Below are positions 39,883 to 48,858 of a DNA stretch of 64,000 bases, piece by piece. The position numbers were made by a program, and so were the translations under genes. The stretch is taken from positions 496,001-560,000 of the forward strand of contig NZ_JANIAC010000003.1 of NCBI RefSeq assembly GCF_024723255.1. The letters are read 5' to 3'. The stretch is from Aestuariibaculum sp. M13 (lineage in GTDB: Bacteria; Bacteroidota; Bacteroidia; Flavobacteriales; Flavobacteriaceae). Position 1 is the first letter of the stretch, and each line of letters opens with the position of its first letter. The notes beneath the pieces are model-generated. The model did no database searches. It was not told the origin of the DNA and saw nothing but the letters and a program-made list of their open reading frames with translations.

Positions 39883-42800
39883 ATGAATATTAAAAAAATA
39901 GTATCATTAGCTCTAATGTTGTGCCTCATTTTAGGGTTTAACAGCAGTTATGGGCAAAACCAAACCACTACGGTTAAAGGAGTTGTAACAGATGACACGG
40001 GCATGCCTTTACCAGGAGCTACTGTCCTGCTTAAAGGAGCCACGATAGGAGTGGCCACAGATTTTGATGGCGCTTATGAGATTAGCTTTCCAACGGCAGT
40101 ATCGAATATTTTGGAGTACAGTTATGTGTCATACGAAAAAGTATCAGTTACTGTAAAAACAGCAGGTATTATAGAAAAAAATGTAATGCTTATGCCAGAG
40201 CAAAATCAATTAAGTGAAGTTGTGGTAGTAGGTTTTGGTACCAAAAAGAAAGAGAATTTAACGGGAGCCGTTAGTCAAATTGGAGGTGAGGCTTTAGAGT
40301 CTAGACCAGTATTAAGGGCCGATCAAGCGTTGCAAGGTGTTGTTGCTGGTTTAAACATTGGTACAGATTCTGGTGGAGAATTAGATGGTAATCTTAATAT
40401 TAATATTAGAGGGATAGGAACAATTGGCGAAGGGTCTTCAGGAAGTCCGTTGGTGCTTATTGATGGTATTGAGGGTAATTTGAGTTCGGTTAACCCTAAT
40501 GACATTGAAAACATTTCGGTGCTTAAAGATGCGGCGGCAGCCTCTATTTATGGGTCACGTGCGCCATTTGGGGTGGTTTTGGTAACTACTAAAAGTGGTA
40601 GGAAAGGAAAAACAACTATTAGTTATTCGAACAATTTTCGATATGCTTTTCCTATAAATGTTCCAGAACGTATGAATGCTTTAGAGTATGCTTACCTGTT
40701 AAACGATTTAAGTGTCAATACTGGAGGAAACCCTATTTATCGAGAGGAAGCCATACAGAGGATAAAAGATTACCAAAATTATAAATTGGCTTTTGGTACA
40801 CAGCCTAATTCCAGTGGAACCAGTTGGTTGCAAAACAGAGCAGCTTATGGCGATACCGATTGGTACGATGTGCACTTAAAAAGCATGAGTTTAGGACAAG
40901 AACATAATCTAAGTGTTAGTGGCGGCGGTGAAAAAGTGGCATACTATGCTTCGGCTAACTATTTGGGGCAAGAAGGTATTTTTACATATTCAGATGAAAC
41001 TTTCGATAGGCTCTCATTTAATACAAAAATTGATGCGGCTTTAAGCGATCAGTTTGAATTAAGTTTAAACACACGCTTCATGCGTAAGAATCATGATAGA
41101 CCAACGGCTCAAGATGAGCGTTTTTATCACAACCTATCGAGAGCGGTACCTACATCACCATTATATACACCTTATGGCGATTATATGGAAAACTCCATGG
41201 TTCAGCAATTGCAAGAAGGTGGACGTTTATTGGAGCAAACCGATTATCTGTACAATAAGCTAAAATTAACTTATGAGCCAATAAAAGATTGGAAAATTTA
41301 CGGAGAGTTTAACTCAAGGATAGAAAACCATAACAATTCTAAACATTTAGCCAAAATCTCTGTAGTGCAACCAACTTTAAAAAGTGAATATATTCCAATA
41401 TTTTCTGGTTATGTACCCAAAATAGAGGTACGCGGATGGGATATTTTAGCAATTACAGCTCCTGGACAAAACTATTTTGAAGTACAAAACGGACAGGTAA
41501 ATTACTCAGGAATTAATCTTTATTCCGACTATACCAAATCCTTTGGAAATCATAATTTTAAAGTTTTAGTAGGAGTTCAAAATGAACTTTATAAATCACA
41601 TTTTACTAGATTAGGAACAGATAATATCGATTCAGACGATCGTCCGTTTATATCTCAAAACGGTGAGAAATTTGTTTTTGAGTCTAAAGGAGAGTGGAGT
41701 AACGTAGGTTTGTTTTCTCGATTAAACTACGATTACAAAGAGCGTTATTTATTAGAGGCTAATTTTCGTGCCGATGGAGCATCGCGTTTCCCAACGAACG
41801 AGCGTTGGGGGTATTTTCCATCGTTTTCTGCTGGTTGGAATGTGGCAAAAGAGGCCTTTTGGGATAATATTTCAACAAAAATAAACAACTTTAAAATTCG
41901 CGGATCTTGGGGGGTATTAGGTAACCAAAATACCAATAGCTTTTACCCTTATTTCCAAAATATGAGTATTGGTAATGGGAATTGGGCAGTAAATGGTTCA
42001 GTGCCTTCACAATTGCCTATGCCAGCACCTTTTAGTACCTCTATAACTTGGGAGAAAATTAGAAGTTTTAACTACGGATTCGATTTGGCAGTATTTAAAA
42101 ATCGTTTAACGGCAACTGCCGATATTTTTGAACGTAAAACCATAGATATGATTGGTCCTGCACCTTTAAAACCTGGTAGTTTTGGTGCAACTGTACCTAA
42201 AACCAACAATGCGGAACTTGTATCGAAAGGTTGGGAAATAGAACTGGGATGGAAAGATCTAATCGGAAAGGACTTCTCTTACAATCTTAGTGTTGTGTTA
42301 AGTGATGTCAAAACAAAAGTAACCAAGTACAGCAACCCTGAAAAGATTCTATTTGTAAATGGGGTTGACCAATTTTATGAAGGTAAACAATTAGGTGAAA
42401 TATGGGGTTACCAATCGGCTGGAATTGCACAGTCTGATTTAGAAATGTCGGAATGGTTAGAAAACAACCGCCCTAATTTTGGAACCAATTGGGAAGGTGG
42501 CGATATTAAATACATCGATTTAAACGGAGATAAATTAATTGATGCTGGCGCACAAAAACTGGGCGATAGTGGTGATATGTCTGTAATAGGTAACAGTACA
42601 CCACGATATGCTTTCGGTATCAATTTAGGTTTCCGTTATAAAATGATAGATTTTAGTGCCTTTGTACAAGGAGTTGGTAAAAGAGATGCTTTACTTTCAG
42701 GTAGTGCAATTTATCCAGGTATTAGTCAATGGCAAGTAGCACCTTATGCCGAACATCTCGATTATTTTAGAGCCTTTGGTGCCGAGCTGGGAGCTAACTT

Positions 42801-43101
42801 CGATTCGTATTATCCACGTCCGTATATTGGTGATAAAAACTACAAACCACAAACACATTTTTTACAGGACGCATCGTATTTTAGATTAAAGAATTTGCAA
42901 ATAGGATTTAATGTACCACAGGATCTTTTAGCAAGATTAGGTATTTCTAGTGCAAGAATTTATATGTCTGGAGAAAATATATACACACATACCAATTTAA
43001 GAATGTTCGATCCTGAGGGAATTCAGGATTTAATAAATGGTAGTGGGAAAACATACCCTATGTCGGCTACTTATTCAACCGGAATTAATGTAACATTTTA
43101 A
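39883..43101 (+). CDS. SusC-like TonB-dependent receptor, PUL B (no STN domain)
   Basis: Outer-membrane importer. I start at the ATG at 39883 (MNIKKIVSLALM); a TTG at 39868 gives five extra residues without support. After the signal peptide (to about residue 25) comes directly the carboxypeptidase-like domain (GVVTDDTGMPLPGA, ATDFDGAYEI), then the TonB box/plug start EVVVVGFGTKKKENLTGAV and the plug block ISVLKDAAAASIYG. The barrel ends in GINVTF. Absence of the STN domain and of a local FecI/FecR pair agrees with control by the propeller-HTH protein. SusD begins 19 bp downstream. Confidence 0.95.
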   Translation: MNIKKIVSLALMLCLILGFNSSYGQNQTTTVKGVVTDDTGMPLPGATVLLKGATIGVATDFDGAYEISFPTAVSNILEYSYVSYEKVSVTVKTAGIIEKNVMLMPEQNQLSEVVVVGFGTKKKENLTGAVSQIGGEALESRPVLRADQALQGVVAGLNIGTDSGGELDGNLNINIRGIGTIGEGSSGSPLVLIDGIEGNLSSVNPNDIENISVLKDAAAASIYGSRAPFGVVLVTTKSGRKGKTTISYSNNFRYAFPINVPERMNALEYAYLLNDLSVNTGGNPIYREEAIQRIKDYQNYKLAFGTQPNSSGTSWLQNRAAYGDTDWYDVHLKSMSLGQEHNLSVSGGGEKVAYYASANYLGQEGIFTYSDETFDRLSFNTKIDAALSDQFELSLNTRFMRKNHDRPTAQDERFYHNLSRAVPTSPLYTPYGDYMENSMVQQLQEGGRLLEQTDYLYNKLKLTYEPIKDWKIYGEFNSRIENHNNSKHLAKISVVQPTLKSEYIPIFSGYVPKIEVRGWDILAITAPGQNYFEVQNGQVNYSGINLYSDYTKSFGNHNFKVLVGVQNELYKSHFTRLGTDNIDSDDRPFISQNGEKFVFESKGEWSNVGLFSRLNYDYKERYLLEANFRADGASRFPTNERWGYFPSFSAGWNVAKEAFWDNISTKINNFKIRGSWGVLGNQNTNSFYPYFQNMSIGNGNWAVNGSVPSQLPMPAPFSTSITWEKIRSFNYGFDLAVFKNRLTATADIFERKTIDMIGPAPLKPGSFGATVPKTNNAELVSKGWEIELGWKDLIGKDFSYNLSVVLSDVKTKVTKYSNPEKILFVNGVDQFYEGKQLGEIWGYQSAGIAQSDLEMSEWLENNRPNFGTNWEGGDIKYIDLNGDKLIDAGAQKLGDSGDMSVIGNSTPRYAFGINLGFRYKMIDFSAFVQGVGKRDALLSGSAIYPGISQWQVAPYAEHLDYFRAFGAELGANFDSYYPRPYIGDKNYKPQTHFLQDASYFRLKNLQIGFNVPQDLLARLGISSARIYMSGENIYTHTNLRMFDPEGIQDLINGSGKTYPMSATYSTGINVTF

Positions 43102-43120
43102 GGGATTAAAAAGAAAAAGC

Positions 43121-45031
43121 ATGAAAACAATATTTTATTCTCTAATCTTTGCAATACTTTGCTTTACGGCCTCGAGCTGCGAAGATTATTTAGAACGCGA
43201 ACCCCAAGATTTCCTTTCAGAAGAATCATATTTCAATAAACCATCCGATCTCGAGCTGTTTGTTAATAAGTTTTACAGCAGTTTTGATGTTACGGCCGAT
43301 GTCGGGGCAAGATCGCTCTATGCCAAAGATCGAAACAGTGACGATCTTATAGGACCGTGGGAGGAAGAAAACCTATTAACAGGTTTTAAATTGGTACCCT
43401 CTACAGCTGGCTGGGGTGTTGGCGATTGGCGCTTTAGAGACATACGCGAATGTAATTATTTTATTGAAACGGTTGAAAGCCGATTAGAGGCTGGTTTGCT
43501 TGATGAACAAAATCCAGATGTTAAGCATTACCGTGGGGAAAATTACTTTTTTAGAGCTTGGTTCTATTTTAATAAACTTCAATCCTATGGAGATTTTCCA
43601 ATTATAACTACGGTACTTTCTGATGATAATGAAACTTTAATCGAAGCCAGTAAAAGACAACCGAGAAATGAGGTAGCTCGATTTATTTTAAACGATTTAG
43701 ATAAAGCAATTGCACTGCTTGAAAACGGTCGTTCAAAAAACAGAATTAATAAATCTACGGCCCAATTATTAGCTTCTCGTGTGGCTTTGTTTGAAGCTAC
43801 TTGGTTAAAATATCACCAAGGTAGTGCAAGGGTGCCTGGTAATGCTAAATGGCCTGGAGCTTATTTACATCCAGATTTTGCATTTCAATCTGGAAGTATT
43901 CAGGCAGAAAGCAATTTTTTCTTTCAAAAAGCTATGGATTATGCTCAACCAGTGGCTAATAGTTATCAGTTAGCTGCAAACTATCAAGATATGTTTGTGT
44001 CTCATAATTTAGCAGCTAATACAGAAGTGTTGTTATTTAAAAGCTACGATATTGGTACGGTTTTAGGCCATGGCGCAACACATTATTTACAAAGAACTGG
44101 CGCAGGTGTAGGTTTTACAAGATCGTTGGTTGAATCATTTTTAATGAAGAACGGCTTACCTATATATGCTTCTGGATCTGAATATGAAGGAGACCAACGC
44201 CTGTTGGATATTGTAACCAATCGAGATGAAAGATTGCAGGCTGCTTTACTTTCAGAAGGAGATATTAGAAAACTAAACTCCGACGGATCTCAAGAGTTTT
44301 TTGCATTTCCTGATTTAATAACTGGTTCTGGTTGGCAAGGAGTGACCTCGGGTTACCAAATGGAAAAGTGGATGAGCACCGACCCGCAAGAGGCCGTAGC
44401 TTCAACTGCAGGTAGTACAGAGTGTCCTATTTTTAGAGCTGCAGAGGCTTATTTAAATTATATTGAAGCGTCTTACGAACTTAACGGTAGTTTAAATTCC
44501 GATGCCTTAGCATATTGGAGCACATTAAGAGAACGTGCTGGGATTGATAAAGATGTCCAAAAAACAATTAACAATACAGATCTAAGTCAAGAACGCGATT
44601 TGGCCGTGTATTCAGCAGGAAGCATGGTAGACGAAACACTTTATAATATTCGTAGAGAGCGAAGAAATGAGTTTATCGCTGAGGGTATGCGCCTTATGGA
44701 TATGTATCGTTGGCGTGCCTTCGATACTATGAAAGACTATATTGTTGAAGGGTTTAATTTATGGGATGCATATTACACGCAATATGGTAATGATCTTAAT
44801 GAGGGCGATAATGTGTCTTATTCTCCTGAAAATGGAGGTTCAAAATATTTGCAGCCGTTTAGAAGATCGACTTCTAACAGAGCCTATAATGGGTACAATT
44901 TTCCGCAGACACACTATTTAAGTGCCGTACCTCTTGATGAATTTACTTTAACAAATTCGTTAGGCGATAATGGAGCGCTATACCAAAACCCAGGTTGGTC
45001 TAAAACTGCCGCAATACCGGCAACCGAATAA
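43121..45031 (+). CDS. SusD/RagB-like surface glycan-binding lipoprotein, PUL B
   Basis: The lipobox is ASSC (Cys20). The SusD N-terminal motif is YLEREPQDFLSEESYF, and the core helices RGENYFFRAWFYFNKLQSYG and RAAEAYLNYIEASYELNG are present. The C-terminal RRERRNEFIAEGMRLMDMYRW block precedes the NPGWSK tail. It is slightly longer (636 residues) than the PUL A SusD. It pairs with the upstream SusC to capture and import oligosaccharides released by the BACON-GH16 enzyme. Confidence 0.95.
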   Translation: MKTIFYSLIFAILCFTASSCEDYLEREPQDFLSEESYFNKPSDLELFVNKFYSSFDVTADVGARSLYAKDRNSDDLIGPWEEENLLTGFKLVPSTAGWGVGDWRFRDIRECNYFIETVESRLEAGLLDEQNPDVKHYRGENYFFRAWFYFNKLQSYGDFPIITTVLSDDNETLIEASKRQPRNEVARFILNDLDKAIALLENGRSKNRINKSTAQLLASRVALFEATWLKYHQGSARVPGNAKWPGAYLHPDFAFQSGSIQAESNFFFQKAMDYAQPVANSYQLAANYQDMFVSHNLAANTEVLLFKSYDIGTVLGHGATHYLQRTGAGVGFTRSLVESFLMKNGLPIYASGSEYEGDQRLLDIVTNRDERLQAALLSEGDIRKLNSDGSQEFFAFPDLITGSGWQGVTSGYQMEKWMSTDPQEAVASTAGSTECPIFRAAEAYLNYIEASYELNGSLNSDALAYWSTLRERAGIDKDVQKTINNTDLSQERDLAVYSAGSMVDETLYNIRRERRNEFIAEGMRLMDMYRWRAFDTMKDYIVEGFNLWDAYYTQYGNDLNEGDNVSYSPENGGSKYLQPFRRSTSNRAYNGYNFPQTHYLSAVPLDEFTLTNSLGDNGALYQNPGWSKTAAIPATE

Positions 45032-45034
45032 CGT

Positions 45035-46648
45035 ATGTATAAAATGAAAAGAAGCCTATTTGTCTTATCTGTGTTTGTTTTTTTTGTGTCATGTTCTAAT
45101 TCTAAAAAGAAAGTAGAACCCACAAGACCAAACATTGTATTTATCATGTCTGACGACCACGCCTATCAAGCTATTAGCGCCTACGATGATAAATTGATTC
45201 AAACCCCCAATATAGATCGTTTAGCCAATGAGGGGATGTTGTTTACTAATGCCAGTGTTACCAACTCGATTTGTGCACCATCGAGAGCCGTAATCTTAAC
45301 AGGTAAACATAGTCATATTAATGGTAAAATAGATAACTTAAGTAAGTTCGATACCACTAATGTAACCTTTCCTCAAATTCTTCAAAAGGCAGGATACCAA
45401 ACGGCAATGTTTGGTAAACTTCACTTTGGAAACAATCCAAAAGGGTTCGACGAATTTAAAATTTTACCAGGACAGGGTGATTATTATAATCCAAGATTTA
45501 TTACCCAAAGAGGCGATACAATTGTAGAAGGCTATGTTACAGACATTACCACTGATTTAACTTTAGATTGGATGAAAAACCGTCGCGACCCGAATAAACC
45601 TTTTATGCTTATGTATTTACATAAAGCTCCACACCGTGCTTGGTTGCCAAAAGAAGAGCATTATAAGGTTTTTACCCAAAAAACATTTCCGTTGCCAGAA
45701 ACACTTTTTGATGATTATGATACTAGAGGAACTGCAGCGAAAACAGCAGAAATGGGTATTTTAAAGCACATGTCGTTTATAAACGATACTAAGCTCACAC
45801 CTGAAACAGTTAACGCACTAGAAATAAAAGAATGGAGTCAATTAGGCGAAAGTATAGGAAGAATGAACCCTGAGCAACGTGCTAAGTGGGATGCTGTTTA
45901 TGGTCCTATTAACGAGGATTTTAGGGAAAAATATCCTACCATGAACGATTCTACACTAACCGTTTGGAAATACCAACGTTACATGCAGGATTACTTAGGT
46001 ACTATTGCTTCGGTTGATGAAAATGTAGGACGCGTTTTAGACTATTTAGATGAACAACATTTATCCGATAATACAATTGTAGTTTATACATCCGATCAGG
46101 GGTTTTATCTAGGGGAGCACGGTTGGTTTGATAAACGTTTTATGTATAACGAATCATTTAAAACGCCTTTACTAATCAAGTGGCCCAATAAGATTGAAGC
46201 AGGTACTACTGAAGACGAAATGGTACAAAACCTAGATTTCGCCCAAACTTTTTTAGAGATTGCTGGGATTACAGCGCCAGAGGATATGCAGGGTAAAAGT
46301 TTAGTGCCGCTTTTAACGGGTAAAAAAGAAACTTGGGATAGAGATGCAGTGTATTACCATTACTATGAATATCCTGCCGAACATGCGGTGAAAAGACATT
46401 ATGGTATTGCAACAAAAGAATATAAAATTATTCACTTTTACCATGATGTTGACCAATGGGAACTTTACGATAGGCTAAAAGACCCTAACGAAGTTAATAA
46501 TGTTTACAACAATCCAGAGTATGCCCATGTAGTAGAAGAAATGAAATCAAAATTAAAAGATATTCGAGCAAAATATAAAGACTCTCAAGTATTAGATAAT
46601 TATTACATACAGTTATACAAAAACAAAGGCATAGGCGAAAAGCACTAA
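45035..46648 (+). CDS. S1 sulfatase, possibly GlcNAc-6-O-sulfatase type, lipoprotein
   Basis: Formylglycine sulfatase with lipobox FVSC (Cys20, or Cys17 if the second ATG at 45044 is used). Key elements: IVFIMSDDHAYQAI, the maturation motif ICAPSR (Cys80, Arg84) with AVILTGKHSHING, GKLHFG, HKAPHRAWLP and TSDQGFYLGEHGWFDKR. The overall pattern, especially YLGEHGWFDKR and the C-terminal LYDRLKDPNEVNN, resembles S1_11-type N-acetylglucosamine-6-sulfatases; the subfamily is my estimate. It starts 3 bp after SusD. Desulfation would expose GlcNAc to the GH20/GH84 enzymes. Confidence 0.9.
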   Translation: MYKMKRSLFVLSVFVFFVSCSNSKKKVEPTRPNIVFIMSDDHAYQAISAYDDKLIQTPNIDRLANEGMLFTNASVTNSICAPSRAVILTGKHSHINGKIDNLSKFDTTNVTFPQILQKAGYQTAMFGKLHFGNNPKGFDEFKILPGQGDYYNPRFITQRGDTIVEGYVTDITTDLTLDWMKNRRDPNKPFMLMYLHKAPHRAWLPKEEHYKVFTQKTFPLPETLFDDYDTRGTAAKTAEMGILKHMSFINDTKLTPETVNALEIKEWSQLGESIGRMNPEQRAKWDAVYGPINEDFREKYPTMNDSTLTVWKYQRYMQDYLGTIASVDENVGRVLDYLDEQHLSDNTIVVYTSDQGFYLGEHGWFDKRFMYNESFKTPLLIKWPNKIEAGTTEDEMVQNLDFAQTFLEIAGITAPEDMQGKSLVPLLTGKKETWDRDAVYYHYYEYPAEHAVKRHYGIATKEYKIIHFYHDVDQWELYDRLKDPNEVNNVYNNPEYAHVVEEMKSKLKDIRAKYKDSQVLDNYYIQLYKNKGIGEKH

Positions 46649-46661
46649 TACAATAAAAACT

Positions 46662-46694
46662 ATTTGTGCCGTCCTTAACCACGGCGGCACAAAT
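46662..46694. terminator. 10-bp hairpin after the sulfatase gene
   Basis: ATTTGTGCCG pairs perfectly with CGGCACAAAT around a 13-base loop. No T run follows, so it may act as a partial terminator or an mRNA stabiliser in front of the LamG gene. Confidence 0.5.
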
Positions 46695-46737
46695 GGCTTA
46701 CAAATAATAATTAACCAAACTAAAAACTAAACTAAAA

Positions 46738-47727
46738 ATGAAAAAAATTACTTATTTAATGACTATTTTAGCCCTAGCTTTAACCGCTACCTTAAATGCT
46801 CAAAATTATGGGCTTAAAACAACAGGAACAGCTGGTGACGGATTTTCTTCAAATGAAATAGGTGCGTTGTTATCTAACCAAACCGCATTTACCATTGAGT
46901 TTTGGTACGAAATAGAAACCTTTGCGCCTAATACTTGGATTTTTAAGGTAGAAGCATCAGGAAACAATCGCATTGGTTTATTAACACCTGGTGCCGATAA
47001 CGGCGGTGTGTATGTTCGTATTGGAGATGGTACAAGCCATGGGCAGCAACCGTTTTGGAATACAGCTTTAATATCTGCAAACAGCTGGAATCACGTAGCT
47101 TTAACCTTCGATGCAGGAACGGTAAAGTTATACATTAACGGAATAGAAAGAAATGGAGGAGCTATTAGTGGATTATATCCTAGCAGTACTGGCGATTTAA
47201 GTGCAGAACAATTTCAAATTGGCTGGACTACAGAGGCTAATATTGATGAATTGAGAATTACAGCGGGTACGGCATTAAGTACTATCGACACGAAAAAATC
47301 AGAAACACCAATTGATTTTGATGCGTATTTCGATTTTGATGCTAACGAAAGGCCAACAGGCGCTGTATCATCAAATTCTGAAACCGCAAATATAGGATCG
47401 AATACAACAATTAAAGGGCAAATAAATAATTTTGGCACTACTTATCAAGTTTTAGATAATACTACCCTAAAGGCTAAAACGTTCAAGAGTAGTGGTACTT
47501 TAAAAGTATATCCAAATCCAGCAAATGATTATGTAAATATTCAGCTTCCAGATTATGTAAGCGGCGTTATTTCAATTTATAATATTACTGGTAAATTGGT
47601 TGCGCAAGAAAACGTTAGCCAAGTAAGAGAAGTGCAGTTAAGTACCCATAAGTTATCTAAGGGTATTTACATGTTGAGTTTTGAAAACCAAACCATAAAA
47701 AAAGTAAGTAAATTAATTGTTCAATAG
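46738..47727 (+). CDS. LamG-domain protein with type IX secretion signal
   Basis: A signal peptide (1-21, ending NAQ) is followed by a LamG/concanavalin-like domain (about 25-195): FTIEFWYEIE, NSWNHVALTFDAGTVKLYI and EANIDELRI. The C-terminal ~75 residues are a T9SS type A sorting domain (LKVYPNPANDYVNI, ISIYNITGKLV, LSKGIYML). It is the only T9SS substrate in the window. There is no catalytic motif, so a secreted or surface lectin-like binder of the target glycan is the most economical idea; function is unknown. It lies between two hairpins and so may be expressed at its own level. Confidence 0.85.
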   Translation: MKKITYLMTILALALTATLNAQNYGLKTTGTAGDGFSSNEIGALLSNQTAFTIEFWYEIETFAPNTWIFKVEASGNNRIGLLTPGADNGGVYVRIGDGTSHGQQPFWNTALISANSWNHVALTFDAGTVKLYINGIERNGGAISGLYPSSTGDLSAEQFQIGWTTEANIDELRITAGTALSTIDTKKSETPIDFDAYFDFDANERPTGAVSSNSETANIGSNTTIKGQINNFGTTYQVLDNTTLKAKTFKSSGTLKVYPNPANDYVNIQLPDYVSGVISIYNITGKLVAQENVSQVREVQLSTHKLSKGIYMLSFENQTIKKVSKLIVQ

Positions 47728-47793
47728 TTAGTTTACCTTCTGGAGTAATATAGTAGAGCTCCTTCTTTAGGTTCTATATAGATTAATAGCATG

Positions 47794-47826
47794 AAGGCTG
47801 TGCAATTTTTTTTGGACAGCCTTTTT
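47794..47826 (+). terminator. Hairpin terminator after the LamG gene
   Basis: AAGGCTGT and ACAGCCTT form an 8-bp stem around a 14-base T-rich loop, followed by TTT. Confidence 0.65.
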
Positions 47827-47834
47827 AAATGAAA

Positions 47835-47848
47835 TAACACGTGATAAA
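47835..47848 (+). promoter_or_regulatory. 14-mer TAACACGTGATAAA upstream of GH16
   Basis: Occurs exactly once more in the window, on the opposite strand at 61719-61732 upstream of the minus-strand GH20 operon, in the same orientation relative to the genes. It is 94 bp before the GH16 start at 47942. The core CACGTG is itself palindromic. Confidence 0.55.
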
Positions 47849-47941
47849 ATGAAGATGTATATAGTTAAAATTGGTTCGGTTTAAAAAGTGAAAAATTAAT
47901 TGTATCAGTAAAGTATGAAAATAGTAAGCAAACACAAAAAC

Positions 47942-48763
47942 ATGAAATTAACTCATCAGACTCCTAAAGTATTGGCCATTGCAATTCTTTTTATAACAGG
48001 GGTATCCTGTTCGGTGGTAAGGAATAAACATCAGGAAGAGAATTATCAATTGGTTTTTGAAGATCATTTTAATGGAAGTACTTACAATCCTGCGTTCTGG
48101 AGTAGTTTTGAAAGTCAAAAGCATTCAGCACCATGGAACCATTATGTGGTAAATGATGAGCAGTTGGCAGAAGTTAAAAATGGTTATTTGCACATGCGTG
48201 CTCGCTGGAACTCCAAAACCAATCTTCCTGAAACGGGAGCCATTCTTACTAAAAACAAATTTAGTTTTAAATATGGAAAGATTGAGGTGCGAGCAAAGTT
48301 TTCCAGTGCAGGTCAAGGCGGTTGGCCAGCCATTTGGCTAATGCCTCAAAATGAAGTTTACCCTGGTTGGCCACATGGAGGTGAAATAGATATTATGGAG
48401 CGTTTAAACACCGATAGTTTTGTGCATCAAGTAGTGCATCAAACCAATGGGGAAACAAAACATGTGTCAACGGGAGCAACACCTTCTATTAAAACCGAAG
48501 ATTATAATACGTATAGTGTTGTTAAGTTGCCTAACCGGATAGAGTTTTATGTAAACGATCAGCTCACTATGGTACACCATCCACATGATGAGTTTGAGGA
48601 GAAATGGCCTTTTGAAACCGATTATTATATCATTTTAAACCATGCCTGTGCAGATAAAGGAACCTCTGGAGTTAATTTCTGGCCAGGTAGTGTAACATCT
48701 ACTAAAAATTTTCCATACGAAATGGCTGTGGATTATGTTAAGGTTTGGAAAATCAAAGAATAA
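47942..48763 (+). CDS. GH16 endo-glycanase, lipoprotein
   Basis: I prefer the ATG at 47942, which gives MKLTHQTPKV and a lipobox GVSC (Cys23); an ATG at 47915 adds nine polar residues. It is a single GH16 domain (about 35-274): FEDHFNGSTYNPAFW, GQGGWPAIWLMP and the catalytic motif GGEIDIMERL (Glu148, Asp150, Glu153), ending VDYVKVWKI. Unlike the GH16 at 37694 it has no BACON domains. The motif without the extra residue (E-I-D-x-x-E) fits the laminarinase/endo-beta-galactosidase side of GH16. Bacteroidota enzymes of this type include O-glycan endo-beta-galactosidases; the sulfatase and HexNAc-ase neighbours favour that. Confidence 0.9.
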   Translation: MKLTHQTPKVLAIAILFITGVSCSVVRNKHQEENYQLVFEDHFNGSTYNPAFWSSFESQKHSAPWNHYVVNDEQLAEVKNGYLHMRARWNSKTNLPETGAILTKNKFSFKYGKIEVRAKFSSAGQGGWPAIWLMPQNEVYPGWPHGGEIDIMERLNTDSFVHQVVHQTNGETKHVSTGATPSIKTEDYNTYSVVKLPNRIEFYVNDQLTMVHHPHDEFEEKWPFETDYYIILNHACADKGTSGVNFWPGSVTSTKNFPYEMAVDYVKVWKIKE

Positions 48764-48781
48764 TTTAAGGTTGAAACCAAG

Positions 48782-48805
48782 CTAAATAATTAGGAAATTA
48801 TTTAG
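48782..48805. other. 10-bp AT-rich hairpin between GH16 and GH20
   Basis: CTAAATAATT and AATTATTTAG pair perfectly around the loop AGGA. With no T run it may be an mRNA processing or stability element. Confidence 0.4.
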
Positions 48806-48858
48806 TGAAAATGAAATACATGCAATCATTTTTGAGAATCTAATATAAAAAAAGAACT

